A DNA stretch of 64,000 bases from Sweltsa coloradensis (GCA_024449915.1 JAMZAV010005047.1:33970-97969), one strand, 5' to 3'; positions 1 to 11,088 are shown, counted from the stretch's first letter. Made by a program: numbers and translations. Notes: generated by a model not told the origin, from the letters alone.

Positions 1-811
1 CTCTAGTATCTATGTGGACCAAAAAAGAAGCAGGTTAAAGCCGATTTAGGTAATTTTCCAAAACACCAATTTTCGACAATTTCTGGACCAATTTTTTTTT
101 CAATCGTGTTTAATCACAGTTACAAGATATAATTTTTCAACGGTCATTTAAGTGTAGTATTGTGCAATCGCGTGGTAAAAAAAAAATTTTGGGGGTTTTA
201 GCCCCTTTAATTATATGCCTGTAAAAGTATTATATTAAAACCTTTATTTCTATGAATTTTGACCAACTTTTTTTTAACTTTTTCTTTCTCTCTCTATCAT
301 CATAATCTTTATGTACATATAAAATATAAACGTTGTAGCCCCACCCGTTTGGACAGAATCGGCCCAAATATCACGAAAATATCGTAATAAAAACCGTGGA
401 AAAAATCGTACGATTTCGTACGATTTCTATAAGAAATATTTTTTCAAATGTCTCTAAAATTATAACATATAATTTTAGTGGTTTTAAACGTTTCCATAAA
501 GTTTCATCAATATCGCAGTAGACATTTGCCAAATATTACGAAAATATCTCATTAAAAATTGAAAAATATCGTAAAAGTACGATATTCATAAGAAATATTT
601 GATCGATTATACCCAAAAACGTGGCAGGTCTAAGTTCAGATATTTCGAAGGTCCCCTCCAATAACTTTTATCAAGATCGCATATGCCGTTTGCCCGGTCG
701 AGAGCGAACAAACAGAAAAAAAAGAAAAAAACAAACAAAAAACAAAACACCCGTGCTATTTTGAAAAGAAAAATAAACGTAAGTGAAATTGAAGTCTTCG
801 CTTCGCTCATT
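1..811 (-). mobile_element. diverged family A fragments (Helitron-like)
   Basis: This stretch is made of decayed internal pieces of family A. The landmark phrase with GTAGCCCCACCCGTTTGG lies near 335-355. The phrase ATATGCCGTTTGCCCGG lies near 680-697. The left terminus, reversed (CTTCGCTCAT), lies near 800-811. No open frame here looks like a protein; the short apparent ORFs are frames of the repeat. I see no gene. The boundaries of individual fragments before about 300 are unclear. Confidence 0.6.
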
Positions 812-1013
812 TAACAAAGACCGAATTTTTTGTTAGTAATTGTGGTCTGGTCCATTCTATCTACACATCTGGTCTCGAACGCTACCTAGTTGGAGAAACT
901 AACACTACGCAGCCTGCTAGTTCCAGCAGTTGGCGACAGAGAGAAGCACAATACAGGCATACTCTCAAACTGTATTTTTTATAATTATGCAAGACATTTC
1001 GAGAATAATTATT

Positions 1014-1848
1014 AGATGAGCATAGCGAGCGTAGCGAGCGAAGCGAAGATTCCATTTCACTACACTGGAGAAAAAAATCAGAAATGTTTTTTTTTGTTAA
1101 CACGATTCCGGCTAAACCGATACTCCAAATCACAGATAATAGAGTACACTACGTAGTGTACTCTATTATCTGTGCTCCAAATACAATGAAATTTTCTGGA
1201 GGCCTTCGAAATCTTTGAACTTAGAACTGCCACGTTTTTGAGCGCAATCGAAAAATTATTTCTCTTAAAAATCGTAATTTTACGATATGTTTCTTTTTTT
1301 AAAAAATTCTTCGACTTGTAACTTCTAGCCTAGCCTACATGCTTTACTCGATTGTAATGATTTTTATACAGAACCTTTATTTATGAATTAATATATTCGT
1401 GTGAAATTTCAGCGTAATCCAAACATTATTTCTTATGAAAATCGCAGTTTTACGTTTTCTTTCGATTTTTTAAATTTCTTCGGCTTATAACACCTACATG
1501 CTTAACCCGATTGTAATTATTTTTATACAGAACCTTAATTTTGTGAATTGATATATTCGTGTGAAATTTGAGCGGAATCGAATAATTATTTCTCATGATA
1601 ATCACAATTTTTCAATTTTTTTTCGATTTTGTAAATTTCTTCGACTTATAACAAACACCGACATGCTTTATCCGATTGCAATGATTTTTTCACAGAACCT
1701 TAATTTTATGAATTAATATATTCGTGAGAAATTTGAGCGTAGTCGAAAAATTATTTCTCATGAAAATCGCAAATTCAAGCTTTTTTACGTTTAAAAAAAT
1801 ACGCTCATCCAACAACGCGCCTGAAAAAGCGTTTGCGAAGCTTCCTAG
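1014..1848 (+). mobile_element. family A copy, older variant, near full length
   Basis: It starts with a GATGAGC-type left end followed by a run of GCGAGCGAAGCG motifs. It ends with CTCATCC, then AACGC...GCGTT (a 5 bp stem), then CCTAG followed by T. The same variant recurs at 54,185-54,796. Its interior has a repeated phrase (ACACCTACATGCTTTATCCGATTG) in about three diverged copies. It is interrupted at 1131-1174 by a small palindrome. Non-coding. Confidence 0.65.
1131..1174. mobile_element. 44 bp perfect palindrome with 8 bp target duplication
   Basis: The element is a perfect palindrome whose ends read CACAGATAATAGAG and whose centre is around ACTACGTAGT. It is flanked by direct copies of CTCCAAAT (1123-1130 and 1175-1182). 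The paralogous family A sequence near 54,300-54,325 lacks it. An 8 bp duplication is typical of hAT-type transposition; assignment to hAT is inference, because nothing but terminal repeat is present. Confidence 0.8.
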
Positions 1849-1892
1849 TGAACAAACAATTTGTAAAAATATGATAGCACTGGGAACAGTCA

Positions 1893-1966
<74 letters not shown>
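1893..1966. repeat. (GT)n(GA)n microsatellite
   Basis: A short GT run passes into about 60 bases of GA dinucleotide repeat with one interruption. Any leucine/serine-rich translation from the other strand is an artefact of the repeat. Confidence 0.95.
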
Positions 1967-1969
<3 letters not shown>

Positions 1970-1992
1970 ACAAAATGCATGATGAAAGTATA

Positions 1993-2284
1993 CTAGGGAA
2001 ACGCCAAAGTCGTTGGTAGACGAGTAAGCAAGCTATGTGTAGAGTACCCGGAAACATCCCATTTTCCTCCCCAAAACCTAAGGCTGAATCTAGCTAGCAT
2101 GGGCATTTCCTCCACAGTTTATTAGGCTAGAGTGGTGCATTAGGCCTTACAGTGTTGACGCGCCCTTACTACAACTAGGCTAATCTCAAACCCCTCTCTT
2201 TTGTACTCATAATATATTAGTGTTACCGAGTACTCAACACACGGCTTGCTCACTCGTCTAACAACGACTTTGGCGTTTTCCTAG
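1993..2284. mobile_element. palindromic element with A-like termini, TA-flanked
   Basis: The inverted termini begin CTAGGGAAACGCCAAAGTCG on the left, and the complement ends the right side (GGCGTTTTCCTAG). The inverted match continues through ACGAGT and AAGC, about 40 bp in total with a few mismatches. TA lies directly outside both ends. The middle is unique and non-coding. Both ends look like the right end of family A/A2, so this may be a fold-back derivative. Confidence 0.6.
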
Positions 2285-2372
2285 TATGGTTTCAGAGGGC
2301 GTCAACCAATCGTGTAGTCGTTGTCGCCGTCTTCGTACTGAATGGAGGCTATGACATAGTTTATGTTAAGTT

Positions 2373-2760
2373 AATTTGGATTAAGGGCGAGTCAACTGTT
2401 AGGTTATAATACGCCACTCTTGTCTAGGGGATATAGGAAGGAAAACCCCATGCAGAACAGAATCAGCTACAAGTAGGTGAAAGGAAAAGAGGGGTTCTCA
2501 CGTCGAGGTTGTCATCGTCTTTGTCATCGTTCTTGTCGTTATGGTCGTCGTCGTTGCGGAGGTCGTCAGTGAAGGAGGAGAGGTCCCCGACGACGACTGC
2601 CAGAGCTCGCCTCTAGTTTCGAGGAGTAATACCACAGATAATAGAGTACAGTGTAGTCTATTATCTGTGCTAATACTCTACTTACCAGCTGACGTTTGTG
2701 GAATGGAGTTCGTTTAGGCGCGAGCCATCTCTTGGCCAAATTTCCGCCTATATCTATAAT
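2373..2760 (-). mobile_element. G retroposon copy, reverse strand
   Basis: On the reverse strand this matches copies at about 32,835-33,265 and 33,962-34,350. Shared landmarks are CTAGAGGCGAGCTCTGG, GTCGTCGGGGAC and a GAC/GAT-rich stretch. It is interrupted at 2633-2669 by a micro-palindrome. No continuous reading frame is shared by the three copies, so I treat it as a retroposon rather than a gene. Confidence 0.55.
2633..2669. mobile_element. 37 bp palindromic micro-element
   Basis: The ends are CACAGATAATAGA and its exact complement, with an 11-base centre. TAATAC is present directly to the left and one base away on the right, giving a degenerate target duplication. The two other G copies have uninterrupted sequence here (GAGTATTATAACTCC in the copy near 34,070), so this is an insertion. 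Confidence 0.75.
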
Positions 2761-2972
2761 CAAGACTTTCTATCGCATGACATTGACATTTAAGAAAACA
2801 AAAATCAAAACACGTGGTGATAACCACCGACTTGGTGATTTTTTATCTGCCACCGAAATCATTGTTTTTAATTTATTTTATATTGACGTCTTTATTAAGG
2901 CGGGATTAAGACTAGTGAAGCCAAATGTAAACATTTGCAATCTAGCTTTAAATTTTTAAGATTTTTATTTAT

Positions 2973-3747
2973 TTGGATGAGCGAAGCGAAGACTTCAATT
3001 TCACTGACCCCCCAAAAATTTAGCTCGGTTGTTTTTTTGTTTGTTTGTTTGTTTGTTTGTTTTTTTTTGTTTTTTTGTCTGTTTGTTCGCACGATTCCGG
3101 GCAAACGGCATATGCGATCTTGATGAAAATTGAAGGGGACCTTCGAAATCTCTGAACTTAGACGTGCCACGTTTTTGGGTACAATCGAAGAAATATTTCT
3201 TATGAATATCGCACTTTTACGATTTTTTTCGATTTTTAGTGCGATATTTTCGAGACATTTGGGCCGATTCTGACCAAACGGGTAGGGCTACAACGTTCAT
3301 ATTTCACATGGACATTAAGGTAATGGTGATGTATTGCTTTCTGAAAGAAAAAGTTGAAAAAGTTAGCCAGAATCTATAGAAATAAAGCTTTTAATATAAG
3401 TTTTTTGACTTTTAGTGCGATATTTTCGTGCCATTTGGGCCAATTCTGACCAAACGGGTGGGCCTTCAACGTTCATATTATACATGGACATTAAGGTTAT
3501 GGTGATGTAGTACCTTTTAAAAGAAAAGTTGAAAAAGTTAGCCAGAATCCATAGAAATAAAGCTTTTAAATATAAGTTTTTAAGGTAAATAATACCAATT
3601 GACAGGTAACAAAAGAAATTTGACAACAATCACTTACAATGCGTAGGTAGCAAAACAAAGCACTTGCAAAAGTAAAGATATCCCACGCAAACTAAAAACT
3701 TTAAAAAGCTCATCCATCAACGCGGCGGGACTTTAGCGTTTTCCTAG
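2973..3747 (+). mobile_element. family A copy, complete (775 bp)
   Basis: It begins TTGGATGAGCGAAGCGAAG and ends GCTCATCC, AACGC, 12-base loop, GCGTT, TTCCTAG. The outer bases are A on the left and T on the right, with no target duplication. Three features fit Helitron2/Helentron-type non-autonomous elements: inverted GGATGAGC/GCTCATCC placed asymmetrically near the ends, the 3' stem-loop, and a CTAG end before T. Non-coding. Confidence 0.7.
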
Positions 3748-3947
3748 TGTAGGTTTAAATCGCAACGGATTTTGATCAGTTTGTTAGCAGTTCTCAGTTA
3801 GCTGGTAACGGATGTATGTTTAAAGTTTCAGCTCAATCTGTTAAGCCGTTCGGCCGTTAGGCATTGGACAGACAGTCACGACATTCACAGTGAGTGCTGT
3901 TTTTTTCGACCTGTGTTGTGGACTACGTTCGCTGCGCTCACTCGTCT
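3748..3947 (-). mobile_element. family A2 left-end fragment
   Basis: It shares GTTTAAATCGCAA, TTGTTAGCAGTTCTCAGT and a terminal GCGCTCACTCGTCTAATT with the copy at about 11,230-11,445. The terminal motif resembles the reversed left end of family A, but it is a separate subfamily. Confidence 0.55.
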
Positions 3948-4643
3948 AATTAAGCGAGCGAAGCGAGCGTTTCCATTTGACTCTGCCGGAAAAAATAGTC
4001 ACTGTTTTTTTTTTTGTTTGTTTTTTTTCTATTTGTTTGTTTGTATGTCTCGCCAAAACGTTCGAACGGAGGCTCGGATCGAGTTGAAATTTTGACCATC
4101 CGCAAGCTTCGTTCCCGATTGAATGCCATTAGTTTAGTGGCAAAATCGTTCAAAAAGTTAAAAAGTTACATTAAAGTTAATCGAAAGTTTTTTTTTCAAA
4201 CTAAACGGCGATAAAATCTGAGGTGGCCAAATCATTTAGAATGTCCGTCCGGTCACGAATATATTAATTTTATTTTGATCCGATAATGTAGATGGAAATT
4301 ACATTATAACAAAAGTAACGTTACCATGGCAACGAAAAGTCGCACGTGGTTCGCACTATGCACTGCCACTTAGAAGTAATAAAAAATTAATACTATCGAG
4401 GAAGCAGAGTATTATTTGTTACCAAATTGTTCAAATAGTTTTCCCAAAGAAATGATGTCAAGGTCCTCTAGATGGCGGTGGATTTTTTCCCAAATAGGCC
4501 TACCTTGCCAATAATAAATAATATTGGAAACATGGCCCCGTGGACAGTGAACGTCGCAAATTTTAAAATTAAAAAAAAATGCAATGTGGGTCTAGCTATA
4601 GCACGTGCTCGCTTATCAACGCGTCCAACTGAGCGTTTCCTAG
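3948..4643 (+). mobile_element. family A2 copy
   Basis: The left end is TTAAGCGAGCGAAGCGAGCG. The right end is TCAACGC, spacer, GCGTTTCCTAG followed by T, the same stem-loop architecture as family A. The interior is different (TTTCCATTTGACTCTGCC, ACGGAGGCTCGGATCG). Non-coding. Confidence 0.55.
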
Positions 4644-4823
4644 TAGTACTAGGAAGCTTCGCAAACGCTTTTTTTAGTCGCGTTGATGGATGAGCTTTTT
4701 TGTAAGTTTTTAGTTTGCGTGGGATCTATTTACTTATCAAGTGCCTTTTGAACGCATTGTTGGTGATTGTTGTCAAGTTTCTATTGTTACTTGTAAATTG
4801 TTATGAATATCCTAAAAAAACTA

Positions 4824-5431
4824 TTGGATGAGCGAAGCGAAGACTTCAATTTCACTGACCCCCCAAAAAATTTAGCTCCGTTGTTTTTTTTTTTTTTTTT
4901 TGTTTGTTTTGTTTTTTTTTTGTTTTTCCGTCTGTTTGTTCGCTCTCTACCGGGCAAACGGCATATGCGATCTTGATGAAAATTTGACACGACCTTCGTT
5001 TTCTCTGAACTTAGACTTGCCACGTTTTTGGGTACAATCGAAGAAATATTTCTCATGAATATCGTACTTTTACGATTTTTTTTCGATTTTTAGTGCGATA
5101 TTTTCGTGCCATTTGGGCCAATTCTGACCAAACGGGTGGGGCTACAACGTTCATATTATACATGGACATTAAGGTTATGGTTATGTAGTACCTTTTGAAA
5201 GAAAAAGTGGAAAAATTTAGCCAGAATCCATAGAAATAAAGCTTTTAATACAAGTTTTTTACGGTAATAATATCAATTGACAAGAAACAAAAGAAACTTG
5301 ACTACATTCACCTACAATGCGTAGGAAGCAAAACAAAGCACTTGCAAAAGTAAAATTAAAGATAGACCACGCAAACTAAAACCTTTAAAAAGCTCATCCA
5401 TCAACGCGGCGGGACTTTAGCGTTTTCCTAG
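4824..5431 (+). mobile_element. family A copy nested in an older A
   Basis: It runs TTGGATGAGC to CCTAG. Left flank AAAAACTA and right flank TATTAAAACC join to give the expected family A interior (compare ACTTGTATTAAAAGC in other copies). The insertion is therefore between A and T with no duplication. Confidence 0.75.
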
Positions 5432-5483
5432 TATTAAAACCATTATTCTATGGATTCTAGCTAATTTTTTCAACTTTTGTTTT

Positions 5484-6257
5484 TTGGATGAGCGAAGCGA
5501 AGACTTCAATTTCACCGACCCCCCAAAAAATTTAGCTCCGTTGTTTTTTTTTTGTTTGTTTGTTTTGTTTGTTTTTTTTTTTTTTCCGTCTGTTTGTTCG
5601 CTCTCTACCGGGCAAACGGCATATGCGATCTTGATGAAAATTTGACACGACCTTCGTTTTCTCTGAACTTAGACTTGCCACGTTTTTGGGTACAATCGAA
5701 GAAATATTTCTCATGAATATCGTACTTTTACGATTTTTTTCGATTTTTAGTGCGATATTTTCGTGCCATTTGGGCCGATTCTGACCAAACGGGTGGGGAT
5801 ACAACGTTCATATTTCACATGGACATTAAGGTAATGGTGATGTATTGCTTTCTGAAAGAAAAAGTAGAAAAAGTTAGCCAGAATTGAGAGAAATAAAGCT
5901 TTTAATATACGTTTCTTTACTTTTTGTGCGATATTTTCGTTCCATTTGGGCCAATTCTGACCAAACGGGTGGGCTACAACGTTCATATTATACATGGACA
6001 TTAAGGTTATGGTTATGTAGTACCTTTTGAAAGAAAAAGTGGAAAAATTTAGCCAGAATCCATAGAAATAAAGCTTTTAATACAAGTTTTTTACGGTAAA
6101 TAATACCAATTGACAAGAAACAAAAGAAACTTGACAACATTCACCTACAATGCGTAGGCAGCAAAACAAAGCACTTGCAAAGTAAAGATATCCCACGCAA
6201 ACTAAAACCTTTAAAAAGCTCATCCATCAACGCGGCGGGACTTTAGCGTTTTCCTAG
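5484..6257 (+). mobile_element. family A copy nested in an older A
   Basis: This is a full-length copy, TTGGATGAGCGAAGC to TTTTCCTAG. It lies within the older element in the segment corresponding to CAACTTTTTCTTT...AAAGCAATAC of other copies. Internally it carries two diverged tandem blocks that each contain the ACCAAACGGGTGGGG phrase. Non-coding. Confidence 0.7.
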
Positions 6258-6606
6258 TCTAAAAGCAATACATCATTATTACCTTAACGTCCACGTGAAA
6301 TATGAACGTGGTAGCCCCATCCGTTTGGTCAGAATCGGCCAAAATGTCAAGAAAATATCGCACTAAAAATCTCATTAAATCGTAAAAGTACGATATTCAT
6401 GAGAAATATTTCTTCGATTGTACCCAAAAACGTGGCAAGTCTAACTTCAGAGATTTGGAAGGTCCCCTCCAATTTTCATCAAGATCGCATATGCCGTTTG
6501 CCCGGTAGAGAACAAACAAACAAAAAGGCAGAAAAAAAACAAAAACACCCGCGCTTAATTTTTTTGGGGGGTCGGTGAAATTGAAGTCTTCGTTTCGCTC
6601 ATCCAA

Positions 6607-7804
6607 TTAACCTCAAAAACTCATATTAAAACCACTAGGAAAACGCTAAAGTCCCGCCGCGTTGATGGATGAGCTTTTTAAAGGTTTCAGTTTGCGTGGG
6701 ATATCTTTACTTTTGCAAGTGCTTTGTTTTGCTGCCTACGCATCGAAGGTGAATGTTGTCAAGTTTCTTTTGTTTCTTGTCAATTGGTATTATTTACCGT
6801 AAAAAACTTGTTGTTAAAAGCTTTATTTCTATGGATTCTGGCTAAATTTTTCCACTTTTTCTTTCAAAAGGTACTACATAACCATAACCTTAATGTCCAT
6901 GTATAATATGAACGTTGTAGCCCCACCCGTTTGGTCAGAATTGGCCCAAATGGCACGAAAATATCGCACAAAAAGTCAAAAAACGTATATTAAAAGCTTT
7001 ATTTCTCTCGATTCTGGCTAACCTTTTCAACTTTTTCTTTTAGAAAGCAATACATCACCATTACCTTAATGTCCATGTGAAATATGAACGTTGTAGCCCC
7101 ACCCGTTTGGTCAGAATTGGCCCAAATGGCACGAAAATATCGCACTAAAAATCGAAAAAAATCGTAAAAGTACGATATTCATGAGAAATATTTCTTCGAT
7201 TGTACCCAAAAATGTAGCAAGTCTAAGTTCAGAGAAAACGAAGGTCGTGTCAAATTTTCATCAAGATCGCATATGCCGTTTGCCCGGTAGAGAGCGAACA
7301 AACAGACGGAAAACAAACAAAAAAAAACAAAAAAAAACAAAAAAACACCCGAGCTAAATTTTTTGGGGGTCGGTGAAATTGAAGTCTTCGCTTCGCTCAT
7401 CCAATTATTCTATGGATTCTGGCTAACCTTTTCAACTTTTTCTTTCAAAAAGCAATACATAACCATTACCTTAATGTACATGTAAAATATGAACGTTGTA
7501 GCCCCACCCGTTTGTTCAGAATCGTCCCAAATTTCACGAAAATATCGCACTAAATATCGAAAAAAAATCATAAAAGTACCATATTTATGAGAAATATTTG
7601 TTCGATGGTTCCCAAAAACGTGGCAGGTCTAAATTAAGATATTTCGAAGGTCCCCTCCAATTTTTATCAAGATCGGATATGCCGTTTGCCTGGTAGAGAG
7701 CGAACATACAGACAAAAGTACAAAAAACAAAAAACAAAAAAACATTGGAGCTAAATTTTTTGAGGGGTCATTGAAATTGAAGTCTTCGCTTCGCTTATCC
7801 AATT
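6607..7804 (-). mobile_element. old family A copy (host) around a younger A
   Basis: The host pieces are 6607-6633 and 7405-7804. The break is in ...TATTAAAACCA / TTATTCTATGG, interrupted by the complete copy at 6634-7404. The host ends CGCTTATCCAA at 7804. The left part of the host is truncated. Confidence 0.65.
6634..7404 (-). mobile_element. family A copy, complete (771 bp), nested
   Basis: In this orientation it reads CTAGGAAAACGC to CGCTCATCCAA. The flanks A and TTATTC rejoin the older host exactly, an A/T insertion without duplication. It lies within about 10 bp of the homologous position used by the insertion at 4824-5431. Confidence 0.75.
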
Positions 7805-8079
7805 ATTAGCTTCCTATATTCATAGTATTGAGAAACAGATATAGCATTGTACATATAGTCCCATATCAATAGATATAAGATCAATGATATAATCTGTCTC
7901 ACAAACTTAAACCATGCTAAAATATGAATTTTCTACTTGTAAACAAAATAGGTGTATACACACATTTTGTTGCCGATCGCTCAAACTTCTTCTTATTACA
8001 GCAACAAAACAAGTTACACTGTACGTATTTTGCATAACCTATTTTAATGTTACTCAAACGTACATGTTATTATATTATA
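7805..8079. other. no recognisable feature
   Basis: AT-rich unique-looking sequence. I see no gene, RNA or repeat boundary in it. Confidence 0.5.
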
Positions 8080-9107
8080 CTAGGAAAACGCTAAAGTCCC
8101 GCCGCGTTGATGGATGAGCTTTTAAAAGGTTTTAGTTTGCGTGGGATATCTTTACTTTTGCAAGTGCTTTGTTTTGCTGCCTACGCATTGTAGGTGAATG
8201 TTGTCAAGTTTCTTTTGTTTCTTGTCAATTGGTTTTATTTACCGTAAAAAACTTGTATTAAAAGCTTTATTTCTATGGATTCTGGCTTAATTTTTCTACT
8301 TTTTCTTTCAAAAGGTACTACATAACCATAACCTTAATGTCCATGTATAATATGAACGTTGTAGCCCCACCCGTTTGGTCAGAATTGGCCCAAATGGCAC
8401 GAAAATATCGCACAAAAAGTCAAAAAACGTATATTAAAAGCTTTATTTCTCTCGATTCTGGCTAACTTTTTCAACTTTTTCTTTCAGAAAGCAATACATC
8501 ACCATTACCTTAATGTCCATGTGAAATATGAACGTTGTAGCCCCACCCGTTTGGTCAGAATCGGCCCAAATGGCACGAATAATCAATTTATTTTGCAATT
8601 TTACGATTTTTTTCGATTTTAAAAAAAATTCTTCGACTTATAACACCTACATGCTTTATCCGATTTTAATGAGTTTTGCACAGAACCTTTATTTTATGAA
8701 TTAAGATATTCTTGTGAAATTTGAGCGCAATTAAAAAAATATTTATCATAAAAATCGAAATTTTACGGGGATTTTCTTTTTTTAAACAATTCTTTGACTT
8801 ATAACACCTACATGCTTTATCCGATTGAAATGATTTTTTCGCAGAACCTTAATTTTATGAATTAATATATTATTGTTAAATTTGAGCGCAATCGAGAAAT
8901 TATTTCTTATAAAAATTTCAATTTTACGATTTTTTAAAACAAATACGATGAATAAAAAATAAAAAAAGTTATTTTTTTATTTTATTTAATTTAATTTAAA
9001 AAAACTTCAATTTAATAATGATTTTTCCACAGAACAACAGAAAATTCGCATAACACATGGCAGCTCAATGCACCAATTACGCTCATCCAACTTAAGCGTT
9101 TTCCTAG
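8080..9107. mobile_element. composite A element with two right ends
   Basis: The left boundary is CTAGGAAAACGCTAAAG (right end, reversed) preceded by A. The right boundary is GCTCATCC...GCGTTTTCCTAG followed by T. The left half follows the common A type to about 8578; the right half follows the variant seen at 1014-1848 and 54,185-54,796. It could be one element inserted in another with loss of an end, or a fold-back derivative. Confidence 0.5.
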
Positions 9108-9539
9108 TTTATTATACAACAGTGTAGGTCTAAAGTTCCATTAGGCTATAGGACTAGATAAAATTAATACTTACATTACATGTTTGACAAGCCTAGCCAA
9201 CCCTAGGGCAGCACAACCTTGTTCTGACACACTTCCCGCACAAATAACTAGTTTTGATTACTAAAAGCCTAATGCAGATAAACAATAGTATGATTGTCCA
9301 CCTAGGCTATACAAAAATGTACGGAAATAATACACCTATTCTTTTCTTCAAATGATCTCACGCAAAACTCCTGTCACTATATTAAAACGAAAACAAAAAC
9401 TGTACAAATTTTCAATGTTCTTGTGATAATCTGTTGATTTACATGGCTGTGGATGCAGTGAAAGGTGTAAAATAACATTAGTTGTGCGCTTGTTGTAGCA
9501 CTGGAAAGTTTTAATTGGATGTGAGTTGCATAGACTTAA
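9108..9539. repeat. intervening sequence with inverted match to 22.1-22.2 kb
   Basis: About 9120-9235 (GTGTAGGTCTAAAGTTCC, CCTATAGGACTAG-like, GACAAGCCTAGCCAACCCTA) is the reverse complement of about 22,105-22,205, with some changes. No gene is visible. Confidence 0.5.
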
Positions 9540-10137
9540 CCAGTCCTTATACCGTCGTTATACCATGGGTATACCACCTATACCCAGGATGTACATGAAT
9601 CCGGGTCTAGATATTTTACATCCTATTGTTATTGCTAATACCATAGAAATTAAATCAACTTTGATAAAATTATTATATTTTAACAAATAATTTTGCAATG
9701 GAACTTGAAAAAGTAATGAGATCACACACATAACAAAAACTTGTAGAAATACAGCCAAACCTTACACACTCAAAAGAAATGAGATCTAAAAAAAGGGCCA
9801 AGCTCATCTACCCTTCCACATTTGCGCATTCTTAGTTCATAAACGTAAAGTGTCCCATAACAGCATCCTCGAAAAGCTTGGCAAAATAAAATTTGCATGT
9901 TATTACGTTTAAATTAATTAGAAAAAAGAACTTGGATGAACTATTACATTTAAATTAATAATCGCAAATTCTATTTTGCCAAGCTTTTCGAGGATGCTGT
10001 TATGGGACACTGTACGTTTATGAATTAAGAATGCGCAAATGTGGAAGGGTAGATGAGCTTGGCCCTTTTTTTAGATCTCATTTCTTTTGAGTGTGTAAGG
10101 TTTGGCTGTATTTCTACAAGTTTTTGTTATGTGTTAA
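9538..10137. mobile_element. family D fold-back element
   Basis: A long palindrome. Its arms contain AAGGGCCAAGCTCATCTACC and AGCATCCTCGAAAAGCTTGG with their complements, around an AT-rich centre near 9900-9970. The left side extends outward through GGTATACCACCTATACCC to CCAGTCCTTATACC. The copy at 21,171-21,735 has the same asymmetric extension, reversed. Non-coding. Confidence 0.65.
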
Positions 10138-10383
10138 CTAATATACTCATAATTATGTACTGCAATGTAAACATAAGAATGTAATAAAGTATAATATATG
10201 ATTTTGTTAATATAATAATAATTATTGCACATGATGAACGAACGACAGTGACTAGATGTGTGCTCTGAATCTTGCAGATCGTAACAATGACTGCCGTAAG
10301 AGTTAGCACCAAAATCATACTGCACACGTACTGCACGTACTGTAGGCTACTGAATGAAGGAATTAAACATGTTGGCCGGATTA
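10138..10383. other. no recognisable feature
   Basis: AT-rich sequence between two elements. No frame or RNA is supported. Confidence 0.5.
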
Positions 10384-10884
10384 CTAGGGGGCGAAAAATG
10401 TTGAGGCCGCTTCGTGAACGCATTTTCCAGTCGCGTTGATGGATGAGCTTTTTTTGTCCACTAAAAACTGTTTCGTGGCGTCAATGTTGTCGTTATTGTC
10501 ATTATCAAGACAACCATGCCTGCCAGTGCCTTCAACAATGCGATGCCGATTGTCCCCAAAATCGTAACATATCTAAGTCAGTGATTTCGATCGTTCCAAT
10601 AAAGTTTCATCAAGATCGGAGTAGCCATTTGCCAGATTATGGGCCAAATGAGACGAAAATATCACATTTAAAAAAAATCATAAATATACGATGAGAAATA
10701 TTTCTTCGATTGTACCCAAAAAACGTGGCAAGTCTTAGTTCAGCAATTTCGAAGGTCCCCTCCTAATTTCATCAAGATCGGATGTGCCATTTTCACGGTA
10801 GAGCGAACAAACAGAAAAAAACAAAAACACCCGAGCTATTTTTGATCAGGGAGTCAAATTGAAGTCTTCGCTACGCTCATCCAA
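10384..10884 (-). mobile_element. family A variant, short copy
   Basis: It starts CTAGGGGGCG, with GAACGC, spacer, GCGTT and GATGGATGAGC. It ends CTACGCTCATCCAA. The interior contains the TTTCATCAAGATCGG phrase twice, once followed by AGTAGCCATTTGCC and once by ATGTGCCATTTTC. About 501 bp; non-coding. Confidence 0.6.
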
Positions 10885-10977
10885 TCATGTGTATTCCGAG
10901 AGAAAATCGGATGTCGCGGTATCTCAGTGCACGAATATACTGAATATGATTTTTTAATGAAATAAATCGTTATTCAA

Positions 10978-11088
10978 TCCAATCCAATTCAATTCAATTC
11001 AATTCAATTCAATTCAATTCAATTCAATTCAATTCAATTCAATTCAATTCAATTCAATTCAATTCAATTCAATTCAATTCAATTCAAT
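10978..11088. repeat. (AATTC)n microsatellite
   Basis: About 22 nearly perfect pentanucleotide units, reading CAATT on this strand. Confidence 0.95.

Larger units (their letters stand above)
4649..6606 (-). mobile_element. old family A copy split by two younger A insertions
   Basis: The host pieces are 4649-4823, 5432-5483 and 6258-6606. Joined, they follow the family A order from CTAGG through GTTGATGGATGAGC and TCTATGGATTCTAG to CTTCAATTTCAC and CGCTCATCCAA. The gaps are exactly the complete A copies at 4824-5431 and 5484-6257. This gives two internal empty-site tests of the family ends. Confidence 0.7.

Noticed and set aside
2973..3000. Hammerhead-ribozyme-like string GGATGAGCGAAGCGAAGAC at A left ends
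   Set aside because: It resembles the CUGAUGA...GAA core, but the C and U before GAUGA are replaced, the stem II would be only 2 bp, and I find no matching stems I and III.
607..7400. Recurrent short reverse-strand frames with FHQDR or KFSSGVF-type peptides
   Set aside because: They are frames of family A repeats. They start and stop at different places in each copy and contain poly-T translations.
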